The notes under the pieces: model-generated
The model's database searches: none
The model's input: only the letters and a program-made list of their open reading frames with translations
Told to the model about the DNA's origin: nothing
Assembly (NCBI GenBank): GCA_002359185.1
Contig: DEML01000120.1
Location: 11,561-75,560, forward strand
Reading direction: 5' to 3'
Origin: Planctomycetaceae bacterium UBA2671
GTDB taxonomy: Bacteria > Planctomycetota > Planctomycetia > Planctomycetales > Planctomycetaceae
Length of the DNA stretch: 64,000 bases
Translations under genes and position numbers: made by a program
Part shown: positions 45,322 through 54,647 of the stretch, one piece after another
How positions within the stretch are numbered: the stretch's first letter is position 1
How the letters are laid out: the number at the start of each line of letters is the position of its first letter

Positions 45322-45374
45322 ATTGATGGCTCGATTTCATAATGGTTTGAAAAATGTATTGTCACTTTTGCCCG

Positions 45375-47705
45375 CTAATCAATGTAGCGAAACTCGTTTG
45401 TCATCATTAACGACTGACAAAAACTGCTCCAGGACTTCAGTTCATTCTGGGTTTCTGTCTGAGTGAACTCAATCAACTCGAGTGAAGCCTTCTTTTCATC
45501 TGCCGTAGGACTGCGGCTGAGGATTTTTTGAAACGTGAGGTTTACACGGTCTTCGGAAGTTTTTGCGGAGTCTTGAAGAACCTTTGCCAGCTGCTCAGCT
45601 TGTTCGATCACAAAAAGATTGTTGTAAAGATACAATGCCTGCCCCGGCACAATGCTGTCATCTCTTTTCCCGGTTACGGTCGTGAATTCAGGCAGATTAA
45701 AAGCAGCCAGTTCTGGTGGAGGCGAATTTCTCAAATAGCACAGATAAACACTGCGATGCCGACTGGGCTGATGGAGATTGCCAGCTTTATTCACCAGGAT
45801 ATCTCGATGACGAATTATTGAACCGTCTCCCGGAGTCAAATCGAGTTGACCGCTGATAGCCAGGATACTGTCCCGGAGTTCCTCGGCGGTCAGTCTGCTG
45901 CGATTGTGACGGGCGAGCAACTTATTTTCCTCGTCACCTTTAAGAAGCTGAGAATCGACACTGCTACTCAACTGGTAAGTTCGACTCAAGACAATTTCCC
46001 GAATTATTTGTTTGACCGACCAGCCATTTTTCTGAAAACGAATTGCCATATGGTCAAGTAATTGAGGATGAGTGGGAGGTTCTCCATACTTGCCAAAATC
46101 ATCCGGTGTGCGAACGATACCCTCGCCAAAAAGATGCTGCCAGATCCGATTGACCATGACCCGCGAAGTCAGGGGATGATTCTCATGTGTAATCCATTCA
46201 GCCAGCTGTAGACGCCCACTATTTTCAGCTTCAATCGACAAATTCTCGGCTTCATCAATCTGACAAGCCGATAGAAAACCGCGAGGTACTGACTCGCCCA
46301 GTTTTTTGGAATCACCATTGATATTGATTTTACAGTCTGCCGGCTCTTTCTTGTCTCGAACGCCCATCGCCAGAGGGGTTCCAATTTCCCATTTCGGTTT
46401 TGGAATCGCTTTGGGTTTTCCAGTATCTGATTCCAGTAGGATGACTGTCTCAACAAAATCCTCAGGCGGTAAAACTTTCGCAGCTGTTTGCAGTACATGC
46501 AAATCGGTTGGAGGGGCAGTCAACTTTTCATTTCCAGCTAGCCCCCACATCGTTTCGCTGCTTGTGAATAACCCCGCCATGGCATAGTAATCTCGTGTCG
46601 GTATCGGATCGAATTTGTGATCGTGACACCGGGCACAGGCTACACTGATCCCCATCAATCCTCGTCCGACCACATCGATTTGATCTGCCACGACATCCAT
46701 ATCAAAATCGTTATTCATGGCCTTGGCGGGCTTGGCTGACAGTGCCAGAAAACCAGTCGCGATCAGATAGCGGTCTCGAAGTTCAGGTGAGTCAGTCGGC
46801 AGCAGATCTCCTGCCAGTTGCTCTTTCAGGAACTGATTGTACGGCGTGTCTTGATTGAAAGATTCAATCACATAGTCTCGATACCGCCACGCATGAGGAA
46901 AAGTCGGGTTCCGGCTTAACCCATCATTTCCATTCGACTCGGCATAACGCGCCACGTCCAACCAATGTCTACCCCAGTGGACACCAAACTGAGGACTTGC
47001 CAGCAGTTCATCGACAAGGTCAGATACTGCAAGTTGTCCACGGCTCTCAAAGTCTGACACATATTCTTCAATCTGCTCCAGCTTTGGAGGCAAACCGACT
47101 AAATCGTAATAGAGGCGGCGAATCAGAAATCGGGGAGAGGCGTCTTCAACAGGTGAGAATCCTGCAGCTTCGATGCGAGATAGTATAAATCGATCGATAT
47201 CATTTCGTGGCCAATCGACAAGTTTGACGTCTGGGACCTTATGATCGATAATCGGCTGAAGGGACCAGAGGTCCGATTCCGTTTTTTCCTGTTTCGGAAT
47301 TGGAGCTTCTTGGGATTTCCGTGGATCGGGTGCATTTCGGGAAACCCAATTCACAAAGTCGTTGATGATCGCTTCCGGGAGAGGTTCCTCGGGCGGCATT
47401 TCTGTGCCGTCGTAACGGAGGGCCTGAATAATCAAACTTTCGTCCGGCTTCCCATGCACCAGAGCAGGGCCAGATAGTCCTCCGCTCATCACTGTATCGC
47501 GGGTGTCGAGCCTGAGGCCGCCCCCCAGTTCTTCGGAATCAGCGGAGTGACATTCGTAGCAGTGCTTAACGAGGACAGGACGAATTTTGCTCTCAAAGAA
47601 CGTCACATCTTCTGGAGAGAGTTCTTCTGCTTTGAGAGTTGAGAAACTCCACATCGATGTAAGTAACAATATGCCAATAAATGAGCGTGTTCTCAATGAA
47701 TGCAC
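45375..47705 (-). CDS. PSD1 / DUF1549 / DUF1553 cytochrome c protein
   Basis: 776 residues from a probable GTG start at 47705, giving a good signal peptide (SFIGILLLTSMWSFSTLKA); the frame stays open to 47819. One c-type haem, HCYECH, lies about 45 residues in, followed by GGLRLDTRDTVMSGG (PSCyt1 domain). The DUF1549 block (RRLYYDLVGLPP; HWGRHWLDVARYAESNG) and DUF1553 block (SRVMVNRIWQHLFGEGIVRTPDDFG; RLTAEELRDSILA) complete the protein. It is exported. Its role is unknown, but it is co-inherited with DUF1501 and sulfatases, implying a part in carbohydrate catabolism. It is the first gene of its run. Confidence 0.92.
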   Translation of the reverse strand: MHSLRTRSFIGILLLTSMWSFSTLKAEELSPEDVTFFESKIRPVLVKHCYECHSADSEELGGGLRLDTRDTVMSGGLSGPALVHGKPDESLIIQALRYDGTEMPPEEPLPEAIINDFVNWVSRNAPDPRKSQEAPIPKQEKTESDLWSLQPIIDHKVPDVKLVDWPRNDIDRFILSRIEAAGFSPVEDASPRFLIRRLYYDLVGLPPKLEQIEEYVSDFESRGQLAVSDLVDELLASPQFGVHWGRHWLDVARYAESNGNDGLSRNPTFPHAWRYRDYVIESFNQDTPYNQFLKEQLAGDLLPTDSPELRDRYLIATGFLALSAKPAKAMNNDFDMDVVADQIDVVGRGLMGISVACARCHDHKFDPIPTRDYYAMAGLFTSSETMWGLAGNEKLTAPPTDLHVLQTAAKVLPPEDFVETVILLESDTGKPKAIPKPKWEIGTPLAMGVRDKKEPADCKININGDSKKLGESVPRGFLSACQIDEAENLSIEAENSGRLQLAEWITHENHPLTSRVMVNRIWQHLFGEGIVRTPDDFGKYGEPPTHPQLLDHMAIRFQKNGWSVKQIIREIVLSRTYQLSSSVDSQLLKGDEENKLLARHNRSRLTAEELRDSILAISGQLDLTPGDGSIIRHRDILVNKAGNLHQPSRHRSVYLCYLRNSPPPELAAFNLPEFTTVTGKRDDSIVPGQALYLYNNLFVIEQAEQLAKVLQDSAKTSEDRVNLTFQKILSRSPTADEKKASLELIEFTQTETQNELKSWSSFCQSLMMTNEFRYID

Positions 47706-47943
47706 GGCAAGGACTTCACGGCAGGAGTAAACGGGGGGGGAGATTCCAATAAGCAAAAGCTTATCAGTCGTCGTATGTCGACTCAAGCCTAATTTGCCTG
47801 TGAAGAGGCACTCAAGCAAAATATTCCATTACACACAGTTGAAGGTCAGGCACTGCCTGACGAATTGTGCGATCCCCCCTGTTTGTCGTCAGGCAGTTCC
47901 TGACCTGCAGTTTATTGATCTGCAGCAACCTATGGAAAATCGT
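47706..47943. other. Intergenic region between PSD1 gene and outer-membrane barrel gene
   Basis: Contains the 62-base REP-like dyad at 47844-47905 and a run of G/C (CCCCCCC at about 47738) that precedes the PSD1 gene. No further gene seen. Confidence 0.5.
47844..47905. repeat. REP-like double palindrome (GTCAGGCACTGCCTGAC)
   Basis: The left arm GGTCAGGCACTGCCTGACGA and right arm TCGTCAGGCAGTTCCTGACC are reverse complements with one mismatch, 22 bases apart. The left arm is itself a palindrome (GTCAGGCA-C-TGCCTGAC). This nested layout is typical of REP elements. It lies between two minus-strand genes and may insulate their transcripts. Confidence 0.8.
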
Positions 47944-49662
47944 CTAGAATTTGGATTGGAGTTCGAATCGAATTCCATGACCTGGATCGGTGGATTCTCG
48001 TTTGGATGCAAAGGTATCCATGATTAAGAACCAGTGTTGGTTGAGGGCTTTCTGGTAGCGAATTCCCGTCGCAATGGCGGCATCATTAGTACCGTCAGTA
48101 TCCTGACGTCCGCCGATCTCCCAGATGATCTGTTCGCGGGTATCGCAGAAGAAGAGTTGATAGCCGAGGCTTGCGCCGATCACGTTGCTCGCGTTGTTAT
48201 CGAGCGGGGCTCCATAGTTCCCCAGACCGGCAGCTGAAAACAGAAGACCCGTTTGTCCCAAAGGTCCACCGTTGAGAGGACCACGGGAAGCAGAAGTGAA
48301 CTGATCAATTCCCCAGAACGTATTCAGAAAGATCAAATCATTCGTGTGATGGGGAGTCCACGAGAGTTGATGAAAGAGCAATTCTCCTTGACCAGCCAGA
48401 TTCGTTTCTCCGTTTGTCGGAAACGAGGCAAGAATATGGGCTGAAGAGTTGTAAGTGTTTTCAAAGCCGTGAATCCGTTGAATGGAACTCAGACCCATCA
48501 CCGCCAGATCATCAGCTCCACTATTTGACCAGACATAGGCAAAGTCGGCATTGATGGTACTGGAGCGAATATCGGTCTCCGTAAAGTATCCAATCATCTG
48601 ATTATCATTCCCGAGAACATTCGGGCCCGTCAAATTATCTCGATTGATTTCATTCCAGGCATACACGAACGTACCCCGGTAGTTGAGGATGCCATTGCCG
48701 TTGAGAGTATTTCGCGTAATCGTCAACGCATCGATACGATCTTCATTGAGCAATAATCCCTGCTGAAAAGACATCGGCTGGCGTCCGATCGAAAATCCGT
48801 AATCGAGTGCCCGTCGATCATAAGGGTCGAGATACGGAAAGACTTCCCCGAAGTCGCCTTCAAAGAATAATGTCTGTATTTGATCGTTCAGACCATCGAG
48901 ACCATTACTGTTGCGGAAATCGTAGCCAGAAAATTGTCGTGTGCCATTATTCTGTTCATCAAGTGGTCTCAGTCCAAGCAGAACGCGTTCGGTGCCGGAG
49001 AGATTCAATTGGGTGAATAAGTCCAGCCGATTTGCCCACTCAGTCACATCTGGTGATGTACCATTCTCGAATTGATTGATGCCCGTTCGAAATGTACCAA
49101 ATACCCACAACGAAGGTCGCCAGATTGCACCTGTTGGTGTAACAATCCCCTGTCGTAAAAAGCCCGGTGCCAAAAATTCTTCATTGAGTTCAAGCAACAA
49201 AGGTGGTCTTTCCGGTACAGGTTGAATACCAATGGCATGTCGATCCAAATCGGTATGCGGCTCGACATGCTCTGAACACAGCAGATGCTCAAACAGATGG
49301 GCCAGGGGTTCAGCAGGGGTCTCCAGTGCATGAAGAAAACCTTCGCTCAGTTCCGAGAACAAAGGAGGTTTTTCTTCGACGACTGAATGATCGTACTGGA
49401 CCGGCGGGGCGAACGGGCTGAGGCTGCCTGGTCCCGAGTAATAATGATAATCGTGGAGTTGATAGCATTCTTCATCAGGAATAATCAACTCACTGGCACT
49501 CTCAGCAGGTAAGGGAAGAGGCAAGAGTTCCAGTGAATCTTCAGCTAATAAATTTGACTGTAAAATCAAGATACTCAGACAACAACCACACCCGCGCAGC
49601 ATTACATTCAACGCTAATTTGCGAAAGACTGAATTCCATTTCTGAGTATCACGGCGATTCAT
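47944..49662 (-). CDS. Outer-membrane beta-barrel protein of the multihaem locus
   Basis: 572 residues from ATG 49662, 8 bases after the stop of the pentahaem cytochrome gene, so the two are surely co-transcribed. An N-terminal hydrophobic stretch (LRGCGCCLSILILQSN) is the signal. Residues about 30-190 are Pro/Leu-rich and soluble; from about 195 to the end there are alternating beta strands with aromatic girdles (WRPSLWVFGTFRTGINQF; GFSIGRQPMSFQQGLLL), ending in RFELQSKF. A terminal Phe after alternating residues is the outer-membrane barrel insertion signal. It resembles DUF1302/porin-type barrels. Pairing with a multihaem cytochrome recalls porin-cytochrome conduits, which is inference. 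Confidence 0.82.
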   Translation of the reverse strand: MNRRDTQKWNSVFRKLALNVMLRGCGCCLSILILQSNLLAEDSLELLPLPLPAESASELIIPDEECYQLHDYHYYSGPGSLSPFAPPVQYDHSVVEEKPPLFSELSEGFLHALETPAEPLAHLFEHLLCSEHVEPHTDLDRHAIGIQPVPERPPLLLELNEEFLAPGFLRQGIVTPTGAIWRPSLWVFGTFRTGINQFENGTSPDVTEWANRLDLFTQLNLSGTERVLLGLRPLDEQNNGTRQFSGYDFRNSNGLDGLNDQIQTLFFEGDFGEVFPYLDPYDRRALDYGFSIGRQPMSFQQGLLLNEDRIDALTITRNTLNGNGILNYRGTFVYAWNEINRDNLTGPNVLGNDNQMIGYFTETDIRSSTINADFAYVWSNSGADDLAVMGLSSIQRIHGFENTYNSSAHILASFPTNGETNLAGQGELLFHQLSWTPHHTNDLIFLNTFWGIDQFTSASRGPLNGGPLGQTGLLFSAAGLGNYGAPLDNNASNVIGASLGYQLFFCDTREQIIWEIGGRQDTDGTNDAAIATGIRYQKALNQHWFLIMDTFASKRESTDPGHGIRFELQSKF

Positions 49663-49670
49663 ATATTGAA

Positions 49671-51608
49671 CTATTTCACCTGCACCTGCTTGGTGCATTC
49701 ATGCAATACCAGATGTCCTTCGACGACACCTCGTGCAACTTCACTGGCACTCATGCAGTAATCAAATCCGACATCTGAAATTTCATGAACCAAATTGACA
49801 GGAACCATTCCGGCTATCAATTGCACACGAACTGTATATGTTCCACAGCCCTGCATCTGATGATGCCCCAGTTCATAATGGCCGCGAGTCACGCCGTAGA
49901 CTTCAATATTCTGCTTGTGCTTTCTCGCCCCCTGAGGCCGACCAAGAACTGTGAACGGTCGAGTTTCGGGACGAATATAGGGCAGGGGATCCAATGAATA
50001 AGGCACATTGAGAATCTGCTCCCGTTCTCCTCCACGAATGTTCCGTGTGACAAAGCGAGATTGAAGAGTAAGCAAACTTCGATCCAACGGCAGTTCGCCA
50101 TTGTGGACATAGAAAGAATGACTGTCGCGAACGTCGCCATTCGGATCGAGATCGCCTGATTGAAAGACGAGACGTCCTTTGGGATCCCAGACATGCACTC
50201 TCAAGAAGACGAGCCGTTCCGCATCGAAACCCGTCGGCACGCCATGGCCAGTCGTTCCGTTCATTACGGGAACTTCAAATTCAAGATGATCATCATCGCA
50301 TTTCAGCACTTCGACATTACCTAATTGATAACCGACTCTCAGAAGGTGTAATCGGGCTGAAGTCGCTTCGGCTAGAAGCTGATATTGATCGTTAAGAATT
50401 TTGCGAGCTGCAATTCGCTTTTGAGGATTATCCCAGGGTGCCGGGAAATGTCGATTTGCAGAGACCGTTCGCTCAAACTCAGGCTTGCCCCAACCAGCTG
50501 AATCGTCGAAGCAGAGCCACTGCTTCATTGTCGCCAGTCCGGTTTCCTGAACAACTCCCTCGGTCGCTTTGTCTATGAGATCGACTTCACCTTTTTCCTT
50601 AATCGCATGGAGGTGATGCGGAAACAAGCCGCGATGAATAACTGAATAGTCGGGCCCCACCATCATGTGATTAGAATGCTTTCGAGGCGGAGTTGCCGTA
50701 TTTCCGACAATTGCTGCCGGACCATAGGTGTACCCCTTGGCCTCGCCCGGAACCTTGCCCATGTGACAATCCTGGCAGTTCTGCCCGTCAACCTGAGCAG
50801 CGGGGGAATGCTTAAATTCCGAAAATGCATCCTCAAGCCGAAAGCCGTTGGGGGCGAATACATCATGACACGTACCGCAGAACCCAGGTGTCGTCAACTG
50901 GAAGAAGCGATACGATTTGGAGTGAATATCACGCCCCCGCACTTCAGGCTCTTCTCTGGTTTTCAATACCCCGTAATGATCGGGATTCGACAGAACTTTG
51001 TTCAATTCGCGACTTCCAATCGGCCCATACACAGCCTGATGAATATCGCCCGGCACCAAAGCCTGTCGTCCAGCACCTTTACCCCATGCCTGATTGATGC
51101 GATGGCAAGTCACACACGTCACTCCTTCCCGAGCCGCAGGATGACGATGCAGATTACTCATATTCATCGGCTCGTTGATCGCCATGCCAACTGGAGTGTG
51201 GCAACGAATGCAGAAATCGCCCAGAGTTCCATTATTGAGCTTATTCAGCTTATTGGACATTGCATTAAAGACTGGACTCAACTGGGCGTAAGCGTGTGGT
51301 GAAACAGACCATTCCCGATAATGCTGCGGATGACACACCGCACACTGTTTTGCGGAAGGGAAGCAATCATTCTTGAAACAGTCAGCATGTGCCTGATCAA
51401 TCGCCTGCTTGAGCACTTCATCTTTGTCTTTTACAACATATTGAGCGAGTGCGGCATAATCCTGCTGCGTTAACTGCTGTGGCTCAGCAATTTCAGATTG
51501 AGCAGCAACAGGAGTGCTCCCAGTTCCGACGAGCACTAATAAACAGATAACGCCGATGGCAGGGGCGCAAGCACGTGACATTTGAATTTTGGTTTTCATT
51601 GCCGTCAT
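49671..51608 (-). CDS. Exported pentahaem cytochrome c
   Basis: 645 residues with a signal peptide (about 1-36, ending PVAAQ). Five CxxCH sites are seen: CAVCH and CIRCH in the first third, then CVTCH, CGTCH and CQDCH, following the YREWSVSPHA and EFKHSP spacers known from cytochrome c554-type and multihaem_cyt families. Many extra His (HRHPAA, HHLHAIKEKGE, HSNHM) can serve as distal ligands. The C-terminal 250 residues are a beta-rich domain without haem, with NGTTGHGVPTGFDAER. An N-terminal CFKNDCFPSAKQC adds two non-haem Cys. It probably carries electrons in the periplasm to or from the barrel gene product downstream. Confidence 0.9.
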   Translation of the reverse strand: MTAMKTKIQMSRACAPAIGVICLLVLVGTGSTPVAAQSEIAEPQQLTQQDYAALAQYVVKDKDEVLKQAIDQAHADCFKNDCFPSAKQCAVCHPQHYREWSVSPHAYAQLSPVFNAMSNKLNKLNNGTLGDFCIRCHTPVGMAINEPMNMSNLHRHPAAREGVTCVTCHRINQAWGKGAGRQALVPGDIHQAVYGPIGSRELNKVLSNPDHYGVLKTREEPEVRGRDIHSKSYRFFQLTTPGFCGTCHDVFAPNGFRLEDAFSEFKHSPAAQVDGQNCQDCHMGKVPGEAKGYTYGPAAIVGNTATPPRKHSNHMMVGPDYSVIHRGLFPHHLHAIKEKGEVDLIDKATEGVVQETGLATMKQWLCFDDSAGWGKPEFERTVSANRHFPAPWDNPQKRIAARKILNDQYQLLAEATSARLHLLRVGYQLGNVEVLKCDDDHLEFEVPVMNGTTGHGVPTGFDAERLVFLRVHVWDPKGRLVFQSGDLDPNGDVRDSHSFYVHNGELPLDRSLLTLQSRFVTRNIRGGEREQILNVPYSLDPLPYIRPETRPFTVLGRPQGARKHKQNIEVYGVTRGHYELGHHQMQGCGTYTVRVQLIAGMVPVNLVHEISDVGFDYCMSASEVARGVVEGHLVLHECTKQVQVK

Positions 51609-52127
51609 GTAAGACCCGATAAGACGAACAATGTGACCAGTCCCGGACTAACCACAAAATATGCCATAGTAACGTAAACTGCATTACCGGTTAATAAAGA
51701 GTTAATTGCAAAATCGGTTCATCCCGACTTACAATTAACAAAAGATCACGCATCCTGGATTGAGTTTCGAGTATTCAAGCTTCTATGATGAATGGTCTAG
51801 CCATTCTCCGCAGTTTAACACCTCGGCTTTCTCTACTTTTGGAGATTATTCTAACTTTCAGTCTCCTGTTTTTTTGATGCATGGATTCAGTCTCTAAATT
51901 CCGATGCCTTAGGAATGCTACGACCAAAGTTGCAGCCACTCTTTTCATGCAAGTATTGCAATGCTTACATGTTATTTCGTTGTCATGTGATGATTACACA
52001 ATTGAGCAGTTTTTAGATGATCCGCCTCACAGAAATAGCCTTGGAATCAAACCACTTTTTCTCTGCCAGCCACATCTTCTGATATTTACGTACAACACTG
52101 TTTTTTTATTTTTTGTCGACTTGTGTT
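51609..52127. other. 519-base divergent promoter region of the multihaem locus
   Basis: No convincing gene. It separates the two arms of the electron-transfer locus and must hold both promoters. Visible: AAGTATTG-CAATGCTT (51951-51966, one mismatch from a perfect palindrome), TGTGATGATTACACA (51986-52000) with 4-base symmetrical ends, and a terminator-like GGAGA...TCTCC-TG-TTTTTTT at about 51841-51876. The dyads could be regulator sites. Confidence 0.45.
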
Positions 52128-53402
52128 ATGCAAATCTTAGGTCTCATTCTTATCGTTCTGGTTGCAGTTCGAGTTTTGCAGTCAATCTTCTTCGCCTGGC
52201 AGTCTCACATAAACGCGAGACGCCATGTTCAACTCTCGCTGAAAATGCTTAATGAGCAGATTCTCTCCGTTCAAGCTCAACGAAAACAAATTGAATCTCT
52301 CCAGATGCACTGGAATGGATATCGAAAGTTTCGAGTGAGTAAGAAGGTGAATGAAGCAAACAATATTTGCTCTGTTTATCTGGTCCCTCACGATGGCAAA
52401 CCGTTACCTCGCTATCTACCCGGGCAATTTGTCACCTTTCGATTTCAAATGCCAGATCTTCAGCATGATCAGGCCAGATCTGTTGTTCGCTGTTATTCGC
52501 TCTCGGACGCTCCACGGGAGCAGTATTATCGAATCACTGTTAAGCGAGTGCCAACTCCGACAGGAACTCAACATCCTCCAGGAGTTATCTCCAATTACAT
52601 ACACGATCATGTCAAAATTGGAGACCTGTTGGATCTGCAAGCACCGCGAGGAGATTTCGCACTAGATCCAGCAGATTGCAAGCCAGTCGTTTTGATCGGA
52701 GGCGGTGTTGGTTTAACGCCTGTCTTGAGTATTGCAAATGCCATACTTGAGGCTGGATCCGATACGGATATCTGGTTTTTCTATGGTGTCCGTTGTGGAG
52801 AGGACCACGCGATGCGGGATCACTTACTCCGACTCGATCAGGAGTATGAGAATTTTCATTTGCATGTTTCCTACAGTTGCCCATCAAGTAACGATCAGTA
52901 TGGGCGAGACTATCATGCCTCGGGGCACATCGATATTGAGTTGATCAAAAAGACCGTCAAAGTCACAAATCTGGACTTTTATATTTGCGGCCCGGCTCCG
53001 ATGATGGATTCTCTGGTCTCCGGTCTACGTGAATGGGGAGTCAGTGATCATCATATTCATCGAGAAGCATTCGGCAGAGCCACCATAAGTAATGTCAGTC
53101 ATTCCCAAAAGAAACCTGATCAGCAGACTAATCTCAATCAGAAAACAACATTCTCAATTCAATTTAATCGGACAAACAAGAATTTAACCTGGGATGGAAC
53201 GCACAGTTGCCTGCTCGACTTAGCCCTGGAGGCTGGAATCAATATTGATTCCGGATGCAGAGCAGGGAGTTGTGGCTCCTGTGAAATCGCAGTAAAATCA
53301 GGCAAAGTCGGCACTCGGATTGAATCAGGTTTAAGTATTGATAAAGGATCCTGTCTCGCCTGCATTTCCTATCCGAAATCCGAACTTATTCTGGATGCCT
53401 GA
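52128..53402 (+). CDS. Membrane-anchored FAD/NAD(P)H reductase with C-terminal 2Fe-2S domain
   Basis: 424 residues from ATG 52128. Residues 1-22 are a membrane anchor (MQILGLILIVLVAVRVL), then a coiled-coil linker. A ferredoxin-NADP reductase domain carries the FAD motif RCYSLSDAP (from 121) and the NAD(P)H motif IGGGVGLTPVLS (about 190), with YICGPAPMM near 285 and REAFG. The plant-type 2Fe-2S ferredoxin domain has CRAGSCGSC (from 377) and CLAC. The domain order is that of phthalate-dioxygenase / Hcp reductases, not that of NqrF, and the anchor is unusual. It would feed electrons from NAD(P)H into a membrane or periplasmic chain. First gene of the six-gene plus-strand arm. Confidence 0.93.
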   Translation: MQILGLILIVLVAVRVLQSIFFAWQSHINARRHVQLSLKMLNEQILSVQAQRKQIESLQMHWNGYRKFRVSKKVNEANNICSVYLVPHDGKPLPRYLPGQFVTFRFQMPDLQHDQARSVVRCYSLSDAPREQYYRITVKRVPTPTGTQHPPGVISNYIHDHVKIGDLLDLQAPRGDFALDPADCKPVVLIGGGVGLTPVLSIANAILEAGSDTDIWFFYGVRCGEDHAMRDHLLRLDQEYENFHLHVSYSCPSSNDQYGRDYHASGHIDIELIKKTVKVTNLDFYICGPAPMMDSLVSGLREWGVSDHHIHREAFGRATISNVSHSQKKPDQQTNLNQKTTFSIQFNRTNKNLTWDGTHSCLLDLALEAGINIDSGCRAGSCGSCEIAVKSGKVGTRIESGLSIDKGSCLACISYPKSELILDA

Positions 53403-53470
53403 TTGCTTTTTCTGAATGGTCACTGAATTTACGAGACATCATTTGTATTAAGACGAATTGGAGACAAGAC

Positions 53471-54595
53471 ATGCCCACAACTCTACAAATTCTTTCGGCA
53501 AAACACTTACTCTGGTTCGGAGGAATTCTGCTCGTCATTGGGAGTGGTGCAACGCTGGCAGTTTCTGATGAAGAAACCGACTCCTCAGGTCAAACTCGAA
53601 CCCAGTCAGGACATCTCATAAAGGATCCTGCTAAAGTCATGGGAGCCGAGTCTTGCAAGGAATGCCATAAATCAGAACATGCGGCCTGGTCTGCCTCCAA
53701 GCACGCAACAAATTATGAGCGGATCGATTCAAGCTCAGGCAAGAAAATTGCAGAAGCTTACGGAAGCACTAAAGTCTGCCTGAACTGTCATTCGACTCCG
53801 CATACAGAGAACGCAAAATTTGCGGGATCGGTTGGTGTCTCCTGTGAATCCTGCCATTCCCCCGCTGGTGGCGATGACGGCTGGTTTAAAATCCATTCCG
53901 ATTATGGCGGGAAAGATGTCAAACGAGAAGACGAAACCGCAGAGCACCTTAAAGAACGACTCGCAAAATGCGAAGCCGCTGGCATGGTCCGCGCAGCTGA
54001 TGTCGGTGCACTCGCAAAAAACTGTTATTCCTGCCATATCATCGCCGACGAGAAACTTCTGGCCGCCGGTCACAAAACGGGGCAAAGCAGTTTCGATCTC
54101 ATTCCCTGGATGCAGGGTGAAGTTCGCCACAATTTCCAGGTCGATCAATCCGTCAATGCCGAATCTCCTTCTTTGCTCAAGGCTCGATTCGGGATCACAA
54201 CGGAACAACGGAAGCGTAAGTTACTGGTTGTTGGGAAACTTATTGAACTGGAAACCTGCCTGAGAAATCTGGCTTCCATTGAAGCCGGAAATCTGAGTGA
54301 AAGCTATGCTGGACGTCGTGGATGGGCTGGACGAGCAGAAGATGCTTACGAATTTCTCGACGAAGAAATAGGGGAAGTAGTCGAGAATGACCAGATCAAA
54401 GCCGCATTGAAAGCTGTCAAAAAAATCGAGCTTGGTCGCAAGTTCGAAGATCAAGCTGGAGCCAAAGCTGCTGCCGATCATATTTCAGAAATCGTAAAGT
54501 CGTTTGTTGAAGATGCAGACGCAGAAGATCTTGCTGAATTGGATAAGTTAGTCAATGATCTCGACAAGCCCGTGGGAACTCCTTATACCCCATAG
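53471..54595 (+). CDS. Exported tetrahaem cytochrome c (c554-like), copy 1
   Basis: 374 residues with an N-terminal signal/anchor (about 12-33). Four CxxCH sites are seen: CKECH (62), CLNCH, CESCH and CYSCH, in the spacing of the cytochrome c554 family, with MGAESCKECHKSEHAAW at the start and SCESCHSPAGGDDGW in the middle. A conserved GEVRHNFQVDQSVNAESP follows the last haem. The C-terminal 150 residues are a Lys/Glu/Ala-rich helical bundle ending DKPVGTPYTP. It is closely related to the next gene. It is probably a periplasmic electron carrier, possibly membrane-tethered. Confidence 0.92.
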   Translation: MPTTLQILSAKHLLWFGGILLVIGSGATLAVSDEETDSSGQTRTQSGHLIKDPAKVMGAESCKECHKSEHAAWSASKHATNYERIDSSSGKKIAEAYGSTKVCLNCHSTPHTENAKFAGSVGVSCESCHSPAGGDDGWFKIHSDYGGKDVKREDETAEHLKERLAKCEAAGMVRAADVGALAKNCYSCHIIADEKLLAAGHKTGQSSFDLIPWMQGEVRHNFQVDQSVNAESPSLLKARFGITTEQRKRKLLVVGKLIELETCLRNLASIEAGNLSESYAGRRGWAGRAEDAYEFLDEEIGEVVENDQIKAALKAVKKIELGRKFEDQAGAKAAADHISEIVKSFVEDADAEDLAELDKLVNDLDKPVGTPYTP

Positions 54596-54647
54596 TTAAA
54601 TAGGGATCGCATGTTTCGGACAGAATTCTCAAGACGGGGAGTCTCAG

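Noticed and set aside
50667..51302. 211-codon plus-strand frame inside the pentahaem gene
   Set aside because: Antisense to four CxxCH motifs whose coding is certain.
49671..51608. Hydroxylamine oxidoreductase or octahaem nitrite/tetrathionate reductase
   Set aside because: Only five CxxCH sites, no P460-type tyrosine context and no CxxCK site.
51986..52000. CRP/FNR site in the divergent promoter region
   Set aside because: TGTGATGATTACACA is symmetrical only at its outer four bases and lacks the standard spacing.
52128..53402. NqrF subunit of a sodium-pumping NADH dehydrogenase
   Set aside because: It has an N-terminal anchor as NqrF does, but the 2Fe-2S domain is C-terminal and no nqrA-E genes are present.
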